Numbered from the stretch's first letter, positions 1 to 6,974 are shown. The stretch is 7,834 nt of DNA from Rhizobiales bacterium CCH10-E5 (GCA_001556125.1 LSIG01000015.1:1-7834); one strand, 5' to 3'. The notes: generated from the letters alone by a model not told the origin. Program-made: numbers and translations.

Positions 1-175
1 TATCCGCCTTCTCGAAGCGATAGCGCGGATCGGCCGCCACCGGCGCCAGCGAGGCAAGATGGCCGGCATAAGTCAGCTTGTCGACGACGCAGACGCTATG
101 CGGAGACGCCGCGATGAGCCTGCGCGTTACAGCGGAGCCAATGAACCCCGCCCCGCCGGTGACCAGAAACCTCAA
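1..175 (-). CDS. rmlB: dTDP-glucose 4,6-dehydratase, N-terminal part (runs off the left edge)
   Basis: RmlB (RfbB) is a cytoplasmic NAD-dependent short-chain dehydrogenase that converts dTDP-glucose to dTDP-4-keto-6-deoxyglucose, the second step towards dTDP-L-rhamnose. Only the first 58 residues are in the window. They begin [20 protein letters not shown]: the Rossmann beta-1 strand and dinucleotide-binding loop GGAGFIGS. Then come [14 protein letters not shown], the diagnostic RmlB block in which Asp follows beta-2, and PRYRFEKAD. The start chosen is TTG at 175-173, because it gives the M-R-F-LVTGG start usual in this family; no in-frame ATG lies nearby. An in-frame TTG at 187-185, with AGGGAG upstream of it, is an alternative. 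The gene points away from the rhamnan-F-like gene, which fits a rhamnose-polysaccharide locus. Family assignment is secure; the exact start is not. Confidence 0.9.
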   Translation of the reverse strand, partial: MRFLVTGGAGFIGSAVTRRLIAASPHSVCVVDKLTYAGHLASLAPVAADPRYRFEKAD

Positions 176-529
176 CGATGTCGGCAAGACCGCCTTCGCT
201 CCCTTTGGATGGGCGCATATAGGCGATGGACACGCCCAGCGTAAACCCGCGCCGGCTACGCATAGCCATTGGCCGACAGCGATCGGCGCCGACGATGACG
301 CTGTTGATCAAGTAGCGGCTTTCAGTGAGCTGATCGAACGCATGTCCTGGTGATCGACAATCATCTGAGACAGCGCTATCAGGCGCTAAATGTGGGACGA
401 CGATCTGGTCACTGGAAAGTCGCTTAGCATCAAGCGATTTTCAGGCCGGTCTCAAGCTCACAGGCTGATGCCCGGCTCTTCCGATGGAGCCCAGGACGGC
501 CTTTGTCGGCCTTCGAGACCAAGGAACTG
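176..529. other. Divergent intergenic region, no gene seen
   Basis: This stretch of about 350 bp separates the divergent rmlB and rhamnan-F-like genes and should hold both promoters. I see no convincing -35/-10 pair and no coding region with family resemblance. A weak hairpin (CGCTT, 6-nt loop, AAGCG at 421-436) is followed by ATTTTC. It is too short to call a terminator. Confidence 0.4.
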
Positions 530-559
530 ATGGTTATTGTTGTCATGCAAACTCCATGA
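530..559 (+). CDS. Possible 9-codon leader peptide coupled to the downstream gene
   Basis: ATG at 530 opens a short frame reading MVIVVMQTP and closes with TGA at 557-559. An AAGGA Shine-Dalgarno-like sequence sits at 521-525, four bases before the ATG. The stop overlaps the ATG at 556 of the rhamnan-F-like gene as ATGA, the classic arrangement for translational coupling. The downstream ATG has no Shine-Dalgarno sequence of its own. Short frames like this also arise by chance, so this is a hypothesis about how the downstream gene is translated, not a proven gene. Confidence 0.25.
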   Translation: MVIVVMQTP

Positions 560-1443
560 CCGTTACCGATCGGCTTAAAATGCTGGCGCGCCTCGGGTAC
601 CGATCCCGAGCCTTTCTGCGTCATGTCTACCAGAAGCTCGCCGCGCTAACCTTCGGTCGACTATTCGTTTCGCGATGGGGGCTGCGCTTCCGGGCCGCGG
701 TAGCCGGCGCGCGACCGCCGCTGCCGGAACCGCAGTTGCGCGTCGCTATTGTCGCCCATGCCTATTATCCCGATCTCATCCCGGAGATCCTCGCCTGCCG
801 GGACGCACTTCCGGGTACGGCGCCGGTCCATTTCACCATCCCGCCCGAGCGCGTCGCGGCGGCGCAGACAATGCTGCAGGGCGTCGATGAGATTTCGCTC
901 CATGTCTGCGAGAACCGTGGGCGTGACATCTGGCCGTTTCTCCAGCTGCTCGGCAGCGGGGCCCTGGACGGCTACGACGCTGTTCTGAAGCTTCACACCA
1001 AGCGCAGTCCGCATCTGCTCGACGGCGACATCCGGCGTCGACTGCTGTTCGCTATGCTGTGCGGTGAGCGGCGTTCGACCTCGCGGGCCTTGTCCTCTTT
1101 CCTCGATCCGCGAACGGGGATGGTGGGGTGGGACGCCAGCCGGCGCAGCGCTACTCCCTACTGGATGGCCAACCGGGAGCGCGTCCATGCCGTCGCCAGG
1201 CGCATGGGGGGCGGTGCCACGGTGCCGCCACTGGGGTTCTTCGAAGGGTCGATGTTCTGGTTCAGGCCCAGCGCCTTTGCGGCGCTGCGCGAGCTGCGCT
1301 TTTCTGCGGAGGACTTCGAGGCGGAATCGGGGCAGGTCGATGGCACGCTTCACCACGCCCTCGAACGCTGCTTCACGGTTGCCGCCTGGCTGAGAGGCTT
1401 TGCCGTCCGGGATCTGAAGGGGCGCCTGCTGGAAGGGCTATGA
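556..1443 (+). CDS. Rhamnan synthesis protein F-like glycosyltransferase
   Basis: This protein belongs to the rhamnan synthesis F / RgpF family (PF05045), whose members help assemble rhamnose-containing cell-surface polysaccharides. From the ATG at 556 it has 295 residues. Family blocks in order (residues from 556): RVAIVAHAYYPDLIPEIL (about 62-79), NRGRDIWPFL (about 120-129), YDAVLKLHTKRS (about 140-151), GMVGWD and PYWMAN mid-protein, GFFEGSMFWFRPSAF (about 227-241), then FEAESGQVDGTLHHALERCF (about 254-273). I see no signal peptide or membrane segment. An in-frame ATG at 484 would add 24 residues, but that segment looks unlike protein and has no ribosome binding site. The ATG at 556 overlaps the stop of a short leader as ATGA, which is why I favour it. 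The gene converges on a GT4 gene across a hairpin and diverges from rmlB. Precise linkage and donor cannot be read from sequence. Confidence 0.85.
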   Translation: MTVTDRLKMLARLGYRSRAFLRHVYQKLAALTFGRLFVSRWGLRFRAAVAGARPPLPEPQLRVAIVAHAYYPDLIPEILACRDALPGTAPVHFTIPPERVAAAQTMLQGVDEISLHVCENRGRDIWPFLQLLGSGALDGYDAVLKLHTKRSPHLLDGDIRRRLLFAMLCGERRSTSRALSSFLDPRTGMVGWDASRRSATPYWMANRERVHAVARRMGGGATVPPLGFFEGSMFWFRPSAFAALRELRFSAEDFEAESGQVDGTLHHALERCFTVAAWLRGFAVRDLKGRLLEGL

Positions 1444-1446
1444 ACC

Positions 1447-1469
1447 CGCGCGGCGGTGGCCGCCGCGCG
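1447..1469. terminator. Perfect 10-bp GC hairpin between convergent genes
   Basis: CGCGCGGCGG, a 3-base loop (TGG), then CCGCCGCGCG form a perfect inverted repeat. It begins 4 bases after the stop of the rhamnan-F-like gene and lies 24 bases beyond the stop of the opposite-strand glycosyltransferase. Its position suggests a shared bidirectional terminator. There is no U-tract on either side, so it may instead only block run-through or protect the 3' ends. Confidence 0.55.
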
Positions 1470-1492
1470 CCTGTACCCGACCCTTTACCTGC

Positions 1493-2890
1493 TCAGCCGC
1501 CTTGGGTGGTCCGCTCGGCCGATTGTTCCGGCCAGTCGCCGTGCCGGCGCAACTGCCCGATCGTGGCAACGCGGGCGGCTAGTTCAGCACCGACATTGCT
1601 TCTGCTGTAGCGTTGCCGGACGAATGCCTGCCCCGCCTGGGCTATGCGGGCCGTCGCCTCCGGGTCAGCCATCACGTCGCGCATCGCCTGGCTGGCGGCT
1701 TTGATGTCCGGCTCGGCCCAGACCTGGCCGTCGCTTTCAACATACTCGCCGGGACGAATGGGGCGAAGTTGGCAAGGAACCGGAAAGCCGGTCTCGGCGG
1801 AGAGGAAATCCTGACTTCCCGAGAAGTCCGTGCCAATGACGGGCTTCGCGTGGACCATCGCCTCGACCATGCCGAGCCCGAAGCCCTCGGACCGATGGAG
1901 AGACAGGTAGCAGTCGCAGTCGGCGATGAGCGAGACGATCTCGCTTCGCGTCAGGGTGCGGTCGATTACGACGATGCGGGAATCGCTCTTTGCGGCGCGG
2001 TTGATCATAGCCCGAATTTCCGGGAAGTGGGTCTGCGAGCCTGTGGACTTGATGACTAGGCCCGCGCGCGCATCATCCCTGTCGAAGGCAGCCTGGAAGG
2101 CTTGGAGGACGCCGATCGGGTTCTTGCGGGCGGGGTAGGAAAAATAGTCGAAGGAGAACAGGAAGTAGAACACTCCGTCCTTCAGCCCAAAATGGGAGCG
2201 AGGAAGCTTCTGCGGCGGCTCCGGTTCGACGCAGGGCGGAATCACAACGATCGGGCCGGGGAAGATCGGGCGGAAGGCATCGGCGACGAAGGCATTCGGC
2301 GCCCAGATCTCGTCGATCCAGTCCAGCAGCGGTTGCCATTTGGCCGGAGCGCCGGGCAACTCCCAATAGGTCCGCAGCACATTGTAGGAGCCGGAGAGGA
2401 GAGGCTCGCCGATCGTCGTGCGCACGAGGGGCAGCTGATCCGTCGCAGTCTCGATGACGTTGATCGGATAGGCGCCGTCCGTGTCATAGCTCTCCGACCG
2501 GAAGGGGCAAGCGAAGCGCGATTCGACATTGATGTTGAACGGCCAGATCGCGAAGCGCAGCTTCGCATCAGCGGCCGAGTCGATCAGCCCGCGCAGGGAC
2601 TCGCCCAGCCCCAGATTGGCTTCCACATAGCCGATGAACCGCACGCCTTCACGCCGCGGTGCCGCCTCGTGCAGGCCGCGCACCCGGCCAGGCGGCGCGG
2701 AAAGGGGCGGCAGTGTCATGGGGCGGGCTGTGAGGCGGTGTTTTGCCGAAGCTGAGATGCGATGGCCGAGAGCCGCGATCGCCGTTGGCACCCCGACGAT
2801 CCGCGCGAGTTCGCGGAACTGACTGAACGCTGAGCCGACTTGACTGGCAATCTGACGCCATCTTCCATGCCAGGCGATGCGTCTCGCCAT
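1493..2890 (-). CDS. GT4-family glycosyltransferase
   Basis: This is a 465-residue retaining glycosyltransferase with the GT-B fold (Glycos_transf_1 domain), probably adding a sugar from a nucleotide donor to a surface polysaccharide. The N-terminal acceptor half contains VRFIGYVEANLGLGESLRG (83-101) and TYWELPG...WIDEIWAPNAFVADAF (174-206). The C-terminal donor half opens at FYFLFSFDYFSYPARKNP (241-258), with K256 and K281 where GT4 enzymes contact donor phosphate. It then carries HRSEGFGLGMVEAM (332-345), in which E335 and E343 form the EX7E motif, and VIGTDFSGSQDFL. The ATG at 2890 is chosen because GGAG lies 6 bases upstream; the TTG just before it at 2893 is less likely. I see no membrane segment. 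The gene stands alone, converging on the rhamnan-F-like gene, with about 130 bp of non-coding DNA upstream. The sugar specificity is unknown. Confidence 0.9.
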   Translation of the reverse strand: MARRIAWHGRWRQIASQVGSAFSQFRELARIVGVPTAIAALGHRISASAKHRLTARPMTLPPLSAPPGRVRGLHEAAPRREGVRFIGYVEANLGLGESLRGLIDSAADAKLRFAIWPFNINVESRFACPFRSESYDTDGAYPINVIETATDQLPLVRTTIGEPLLSGSYNVLRTYWELPGAPAKWQPLLDWIDEIWAPNAFVADAFRPIFPGPIVVIPPCVEPEPPQKLPRSHFGLKDGVFYFLFSFDYFSYPARKNPIGVLQAFQAAFDRDDARAGLVIKSTGSQTHFPEIRAMINRAAKSDSRIVVIDRTLTRSEIVSLIADCDCYLSLHRSEGFGLGMVEAMVHAKPVIGTDFSGSQDFLSAETGFPVPCQLRPIRPGEYVESDGQVWAEPDIKAASQAMRDVMADPEATARIAQAGQAFVRQRYSRSNVGAELAARVATIGQLRRHGDWPEQSAERTTQGG

Positions 2891-3024
2891 CAAAGTCTCC
2901 GCGCAGACGAAGGCCGGTACGTTGATCCAAGGGTTAACACGGAGGGGGCTAAAAATGGTTGTATCCAGCGCCTCGCACTCCGATACCCGAAGCGACGGTA
3001 ATCAACAAGACATCTCGGCTTATT

Positions 3025-3390
3025 TGTAGGGCCAACCTGTTTCGCCGGAGTGCATTTCGTCATGCAAGTTTGACCTCGGGGACGGGGGATCTGGAGTGCG
3101 CCCGTGCGGGTAGACCGGATCAGGCTGCGGTTCTGACCGTGAGCCGGGCGTGTTGATCCTCGAACTGAGATAGCCGAGCGCAGAGTGCAGTCGGCTGGCG
3201 TTATGGACCTGATCGATGAAGCGCGGAAGGTCGGCGGCGACATCCTCGAACGTCTCATTGGCCATCGTATAGACGGCCTCAACCTTGAGCGCTTTCATGA
3301 AGCTATCGGCCTTGGCATTATGTATGGATTGCCGCGGCGCCCCATTGACGCGACGAGACTATGTTCGGCGAGGGCCTACCAGTAGCGCCC
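3025..3390 (-). mobile_element. 3' remnant of an IS3-family element
   Basis: The coding remnant (3120-3385) is followed on the minus strand by about 95 bp that looks like an IS3-family terminal region, ending near 3025 with a TGTAGGGCCAACCTGTTTCG-type end when read on the plus strand. The outer end is placed from memory of related IS ends and is approximate. The 5' part of the element is missing. The remnant stops close to the inferred left end of the IS30 element, which probably landed in it. Confidence 0.55.
3120..3385 (-). pseudogene. IS3-family transposase OrfB, broken C-terminal fragment
   Basis: The C-terminal quarter of an IS3 integrase-type transposase reads in pieces: [18 protein letters not shown] (upper end near 3380), then [47 protein letters not shown] and finally [14 protein letters not shown] with TGA at 3122-3120. 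Three lesions are visible. A TAG stop precedes ALAEH. One base is lost near 3318-3322, where the usual PYDNAK has become PY(frameshift)NAK. About 8 bases are lost between CAGT-type repeats near 3160-3170, which shifts the end. The third catalytic residue, normally Glu in NAKAESF, is Asp here (codon 3307-3305). The first two catalytic Asp residues lie outside the fragment. The remnant cannot make an active enzyme. Confidence 0.8.
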
Positions 3391-3438
3391 GGCCGCGTAT
3401 TGGGTGGATTCAACCGGTCGTCGCATCACTCAGAGATT

Positions 3439-3443
3439 GGAGG
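3439..3443 (+). promoter_or_regulatory. Ribosome binding site of the IS30 transposase, stranded by the IS3 insertion
   Basis: GGAGG lies just left of the IS3 element. Removing the IS3 element and one copy of its TTT duplication places GGAGG 8 bases before the ATG at 4673 of the IS30 transposase, an ideal spacing. This supports both the IS3 boundaries and the IS30 start codon. Confidence 0.6.
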
Positions 3444-3446
3444 TTT

Positions 3447-3470
3447 TGAACCGCCCCTAGATTCCTGGAC
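3447..3470 (+). repeat. IS3 left terminal inverted repeat
   Basis: Matches the right end (4641-4664, reverse complement) at 20 of 24 positions, including the first 11 bases TGAACCGCCCC. Confidence 0.85.
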
Positions 3471-3504
3471 GCCTTCTTCCCTAATTTCAGGCAAGGAGGC
3501 ACCG

Positions 3505-3780
3505 ATGGGCAAAGCGAACTTCACCGAGGACTTCAATCGCGACGCGGTCCTTCAGGTCACTGAGCGAGGCTACCCGGTGGCCGAGGTCGCCGCTCGCCTG
3601 GGGATCAGCAAGTACTCGTTTTATGAGTGGAAGAAGCGATACGCAAAGCCGGCTGCGGTGACCCGCGATGACGATCAGGCCGCCGAGGTCCGCCGCCTGA
3701 AGCGCGAGTTGCAGCGGGTCGCCGAGGAGCGGGATATCCTAAAAAAAGCGGCCGCTTACTTCGCCAAGGATGCAAGGTGA
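3505..3780 (+). CDS. IS3-family transposase OrfA (helix-turn-helix, leucine-zipper protein)
   Basis: OrfA is a 91-residue DNA-binding protein that recognises the IS ends and supplies the N-terminal part of the OrfAB transposase made by frameshifting. The HTH_Tnp_1-type helix-turn-helix runs from about residue 5 to 50 (FTEDFNRDAVLQVTERGYPV, then EVAARLGISKYSFYEWKKRY). A coiled coil follows at about 58-82 (AAEVRRLKRELQRVAEERDI), ending in ILKKAAAYFAK, the usual OrfA tail. The ATG at 3505 has an excellent AAGGAGG 5 bases upstream (3493-3499). The frame is intact and stops with TGA at 3778-3780, overlapping a GTG start for orfB. Made alone, OrfA of IS3 elements usually restrains transposition. 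Confidence 0.92.
   Translation: MGKANFTEDFNRDAVLQVTERGYPVAEVAARLGISKYSFYEWKKRYAKPAAVTRDDDQAAEVRRLKRELQRVAEERDILKKAAAYFAKDAR
3741..3747 (+). promoter_or_regulatory. Programmed -1 frameshift site (A7)
   Basis: Seven A residues read as (CT)A-AAA-AAA in the orfA frame, followed by GCG. Slipping back one base leads into the orfB frame without a stop (SGRLLRQGCK, then VRYAFIAEH). A Shine-Dalgarno-like GAGGAG at 3724-3729 lies 11 bases upstream, the placement known to stimulate -1 frameshifting in IS911-type IS3 elements. The function is inferred from family knowledge. Confidence 0.75.
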
Positions 3781-4646
3781 GGTACGCGTTCATCGCCGAG
3801 CATCGTCCGGTGTTGTCGATCCGCGCCATGTGCCGTTGCCTGTCGGTGCAGCCCAGCGGCTTCTATGCTTGGCTGAAGGATCCGCTCAGCCGGCGAGCGC
3901 GGGAAGACGAGAGGCAGACCAAACTCATCCGTGCGGCCTGGCGGGACAGCGGGAAGGTGTACGGCTACCGAAAGCTCCACGACGACCTCGCGGACATGGG
4001 CGAGAGCTGCTGTCCGAACCGCATCGCGCGCCTATCGCGGCGGCATCCGGGCGCAGATCGGCTACAAGTGTCGTCCCGGCCAATATGGCGGCAAGCCGTC
4101 CATTGCCGTCGACAACAAGCTCGATCGCGGGTCCGATGCCGAGGCGCCAGACAAGGCCTGGTGACCGACATCACCTACATCCGCACCCACGAGGGCTTCG
4201 CCTACTTGGCGGTCGTGCTCGACCTCTTCTCGCGCCGCGTCGTCGGATGGTCGATGCAGCCCCTGCAGACGACCAATGTCGTCCTGTAAGCTCTGCTCGC
4301 CGCCATCTGGCGGCGCAAACCGAAGGGCCGCGTGCTGGTGCATTCGGATCGGGGCAGCCAGTTTACAAGCCTGGAGTGGGTCTCGTTCCTGAAGCACCAC
4401 GACATGGAGCCATCCATGAGCCGGCGGGGCAACTGCCACGACAACGCCGTGGCCGAGAGCTTCTTCAACCTGCTCAAGCGCGAGCGGATCAGGCGCAAGG
4501 TCTACCGAACGCGGGATGAGGCGCGGGCCGACGTATTTGACTACATCGAGATGTTCTACAATCCGACCCGCAAGCATGCACGAAACGGGATGCTGTCGCC
4601 CGTCGAGTTCGAACGGCAGCACAAAGCGCGAGCCGAGGGCGTCTAG
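3777..4646 (+). pseudogene. IS3-family transposase OrfB, inactivated by two frameshifts and a stop
   Basis: OrfB supplies the DDE integrase core of an IS3 transposase. The -1 frame reads RYAFIAEHRPVLSIRAMCRC, then an HTH_21-type region ending KVYGYRKLHDDL and CPNRIARL. Near 4033-4044 the frame shifts to GIRAQIGYKCRPGQYGGKPS...EAPDKAW. One G missing at 4160-4161 (TGGGTG expected, TGGTG found) returns it to VTDITYIRTHEGFAYLAVV. A TAA at 4287-4289 replaces an expected CAG or CAA codon. Beyond it the sequence stays well conserved: HSDRGSQFTS, RRGNCHDNAVAESFFNLLKRE, FDYIEMFYNP and ARNGMLSPVEFE, with TAG at 4644-4646. The catalytic triad is all present: D at 4167, D at 4347, E at 4455, with exactly 35 residues between the last two. 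The copy looks recently inactivated. Confidence 0.9.
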
Positions 4647-4664
4647 AAAACTCGGGGCGGTTCA
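4641..4664 (-). repeat. IS3 right terminal inverted repeat
   Basis: Reverse complement begins TGAACCGCCCCGAG and pairs with 3447-3470. The orfB stop codon (4644-4646) lies inside this repeat. The next bases, TTT at 4665-4667, duplicate 3444-3446. Confidence 0.85.
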
Positions 4665-4672
4665 TTTTGACG

Positions 4673-5787
4673 ATGGCTGGTCGGCGCGCTTCGGAACGAT
4701 GCAAACGGCGAAAGTTTCGTTCGCTAAGACGACCACCTGCCTGGCAGCGTGAGCATGATTGCCGTTTCTGGTAGGCTGTCGCGCGCGGACGTACGCGCGA
4801 GCAGGCGCCGCCGACGCCGGCATTTCGACGCCACTGGGGCCGCGCTGGTTTCGGAGTTCGGGAGTGATGCTGCCAACCCACCTTGCGCCTTCGGCGCCTG
4901 TGCCCACCGGAAGATATCTGTCTTTCGGTGAGCGCGAGGAGATCGCGATCGAGCTTGCCAAGGGAACGGCGACCCGTGCGATTGCACCGAAGCTTGCGCA
5001 CTCGCCTAATACGCGATCTCACGCGAAATGCGCCGCAACGCCGCCACGCGCGGTAGCAACCTCGACTATCGCGCAATTGCAGCGCAATGGCGTGCTGACC
5101 GCGCGGCGTGACGACCTCGCCTGGGCGAGCTGGCCCGTAACCCCTATCTATGCGCCTATGTCGAGCGGCGTTTCTCGGGTCAGGTCACGAACGTCGATGG
5201 TGCCAGCTTTGCGGGTCCCAAGGTGATATGGAAGAAGCGTCGCGCTGTGCTTCGGCAGAGCCGGCGCTGGTCAACCGCGTGGAGCCCCGAGCAGATCGCC
5301 CATCTTCGGATCGATTACCCGGAGGATCCCACCATGCGCGTCAGTCACGAGGCGATCTACCAGTCCTTGTACGTTCAAGGTCGCGGGGCGTTGCGCCGTG
5401 AGCTGACGGCTTGCTTACGCTCAGGCCGAGCTTTGCGGGTCCGCGTGAGCGGACCCGCGGTCGTGGAAAGTCCTTCGTGGCGATGCCGTCATGATCAGCG
5501 AACGGCCGCCAGAGGTCGAAGACCGAGCGATCCCGGGACACTGGCTAGGTGATCTCATCCTGGGCTTGCACAGCTCGGCGATCGGCATTCTCGTCGAACG
5601 CAGCTCGCACTTCACGATGTTGCTGCACCTGCCGCGCCAAGAGGGGTATCAGCGTGGACAGGGGGTTAAGAACGGCCCGCCCCGTGCGGGCCACGGTGCT
5701 GAAGCCGTTCGCACGGCAATTGTCCAATCCATGAGCGAACTACCCAGTACGCTTCGTCAATCGCTCACCTGGGACCACGGAGCCTAG
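4673..5787 (+). pseudogene. IS30-family transposase, truncated and frameshifted
   Basis: Stitched across frames, the product begins MAGRRASERCKRRKF, RRPPAWQREHD, RFW(stop)AVARGRTREQA, then AADAGISTPLGPRWFRSSG and THLAPSAP. The helix-turn-helix follows (GRYLSFGEREEIAIELAKG...RAIA), then REMRRNAATRGSNLDYR, the block around WSTAWSPEQIAH, EDPTMRVSHEAIYQSLYVQG, and the start of the DDE core (GHWLGDLILGL...GILVERSS...LTWDHGA). Lesions: TAG at 4772-4774; a frame change near 4801-4812; CG added near 5012-5015; TGA at 5109-5111; one codon lost after EQIAH; and one-base losses near 5441 and 5480. GHWEGD has become GHWLGD. The frame ends in a TAG (5785-5787) at the junction with the next element, so the last third, including the catalytic Glu, is absent. 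Its ribosome binding site was separated from the ATG by the IS3 insertion. Confidence 0.85.
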
Positions 5788-5808
5788 CAGGCGGTTGAAG
5801 AAGTTGCT
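5788..5808 (+). repeat. IS5-type left terminal inverted repeat
   Basis: Pairs with the reverse complement of 7117-7137 at 18 of 21 positions. A TACAAT -10-like hexamer at 5830-5835 lies just inside; the only -35-like sequence (TTGCTC, 5804-5809) is 20 bases away, so a promoter here is doubtful. Confidence 0.75.
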
Positions 5809-5862
5809 CGCCGGCCCGGTGTGGCGTGATACAATCCCACCTGCCTGGTTTAGGAGGTTGAT

Positions 5863-6974
5863 TTGCGGGGATCGGACGAGAGGACGGGGCGCTTTTCAGC
5901 TACGTGGTCCTGGAGGCCCGGGTGCCCGGGGGGCACCCGTTGCGGGGATCCGGTCGCTGGTGAACGAGGCTCTCTCAGTGATGGGGAGCGACCTTTCGGC
6001 GCTCTATTCGGGCCTCGGCCCGCCATCGATCGCCCCTGAGAAGCTGCTGTGTGCGATGGTGCTCCAGGCCTTCTATTCGATCCGCTTTGAGCGCCAGTTG
6101 ATGGAGCGGCTGGAGTTCGATCTCCTGTTTCGCTGGTTCGTCGGGCTCGGCATCGACGACTCAGTCTGGGATCACTCGACATTCTCGAAGAACCACGACC
6201 GGCTGCTCGCCGGTGACGTCGCCGCACAATTCCTGTCGACCATGCTGGCCGGGCGCTGTGTGAAGCGGCTCCTGTCGAGCGAGCACTTCAGCGCTGACGG
6301 CACGCTGAGCCAGGCTTGGGCGTCGATGAAGAGCTTCAGGCCGGTCGAAGAGCTTGGACGAGGCTCCGGCCCGAACGAGCCGCCGCCGGCGTCGGGCGGG
6401 CGAAAACCCAGGCCGGCTTCCGTGGCGAGAAGCGTTCGAACGCGACCCACGCCTCGACCACCGATCCGGCCTCCAAGCTCGATCGCAAGGGCCCCGGCAT
6501 GGAGGGCGGCTCGCCTTCCTCGGCTATGCCCTGATGGAGAACCGCTCGGACCTTATCGTCGATGCCTGCCTGACGACGGTGTCTGGCCATGCTGAGCGGG
6601 TGGCGGCACTGGCGATGATCGAACCGCATGCCGACCGGCCGCGCCCCATCACACTCGGGGCCGACCGCGGCTATGACGCGTCAGACTTCGCGAACGAGTG
6701 GCGTTCGATGAACGTGCGCCCGCATGTAGCGCAGAACCTGACCCGTTGCCGCAACCTCTCGGCGATCGGCGGTCGCACCACCCGCCATCCCGGCTATGCA
6801 CCGAGCCAGCGGGTCTGCAAGCGCATCGAGGAAGGCTTCGGCTGAATGGAGGCGGTGGCCGGGCTCGACAGGCCCAAGCTGCGCGGCGTCGTCCGGGTTG
6901 GATGGGCCTTCACCTTCGCCGCCGCCGCCTACAACCTCGTCCGCCTGCCGAAACTGTCGGCGACACTGGCATAA
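5863..6974 (+). pseudogene. IS5-type (DUF772 plus DDE_Tnp_1) transposase, frameshifted and interrupted
   Basis: A strong AGGAGG (5852-5857) precedes TTG at 5863 by 5 bases; relatives read MRGSDERTG here, so the TTG may be a decayed ATG. The protein resumes after shifts: ALFSYV(V)LEARVPGGHPLRG, RSLVNEALSVMGSDLSALYS, then the DUF772-type block APEKLLCAMVLQAFYSIR, ERQLMERLEFDLLFRWFVGL and WDHSTFSKN. The DDE core has SADGT (Asp codon at 6296), FRGEKRSNATHASTTDP, LAFLGYALMENRS, GADRGYD (Asp at 6663) and KRIEEGFG (Glu codons at 6828-6833). Lesions: single G losses near 5886-5889 and 5943-5946, frame changes near 6395-6405 and 6503-6508, and a TGA replacing Trp at 6843-6845. The tail (GWAFTFAAAAYNLVRLPKL) continues in frame to TAA at 6972-6974. 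Databases may label this family IS5 or IS1182. Confidence 0.85.

Larger units (their letters stand above)
3447..4664 (+). mobile_element. Complete 1218-bp IS3-family insertion sequence
   Basis: The element is bounded by imperfect terminal inverted repeats beginning TGAACCGCCCC at both ends and by a 3-bp TTT direct repeat (3444-3446 and 4665-4667). It has the usual IS3 layout: orfA, a slippery A-run, then orfB in the -1 frame. Its length fits the family. orfA is intact but orfB carries two frameshifts and a stop, so the copy can move only if helped in trans. It sits inside the IS30 element. Confidence 0.88.
3406..5787 (+). mobile_element. IS30-family element, split by IS3 and truncated on the right
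   Basis: The left end is inferred near GGATTCAACCGGTCG at 3406, by resemblance to known IS30-type ends. The leader with its ribosome binding site lies at 3406-3446. A complete IS3 element occupies 3447-4664, and the transposase pseudogene follows from 4673 to 5787. The right third of the IS30 transposase and its right end are gone: the sequence passes straight into an IS5-type element, and IS30 sequence does not resume beyond it. Confidence 0.6.

Noticed and set aside
78..353. Plus-strand open frame of 91 codons at the left edge
   Set aside because: Its first part is antisense to rmlB, and the remainder shows no family resemblance or ribosome binding site.
421..436. Hairpin CGCTT/AAGCG followed by ATTTTC
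   Set aside because: A 5-bp stem with two A-T pairs is too weak, and no gene ends just before it.
661..1356. A 231-codon open frame on the minus strand
   Set aside because: It lies opposite the rhamnan-F-like gene, whose plus-strand product has clear family motifs. The reverse frame gives an Arg/Pro-rich sequence with no recognisable domain.
2102..2755. A 217-codon open frame on the plus strand
   Set aside because: It is antisense to the GT4 gene, which has an EX7E motif and a good ribosome binding site. The antisense product is low in recognisable features, as expected in GC-rich DNA.
2962..3005. Minus-strand reading VDYRRFGYRSARRWI, with RRFGYR as in IS3 OrfB proteins
   Set aside because: Only six residues match, and nothing before or after continues the family. 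It could be a tiny IS3 remnant, but chance is as likely.
4062..4622. A 186-codon open frame on the minus strand
   Set aside because: It is opposite the orfB pseudogene of the IS3 element, whose plus-strand reading is unmistakable.
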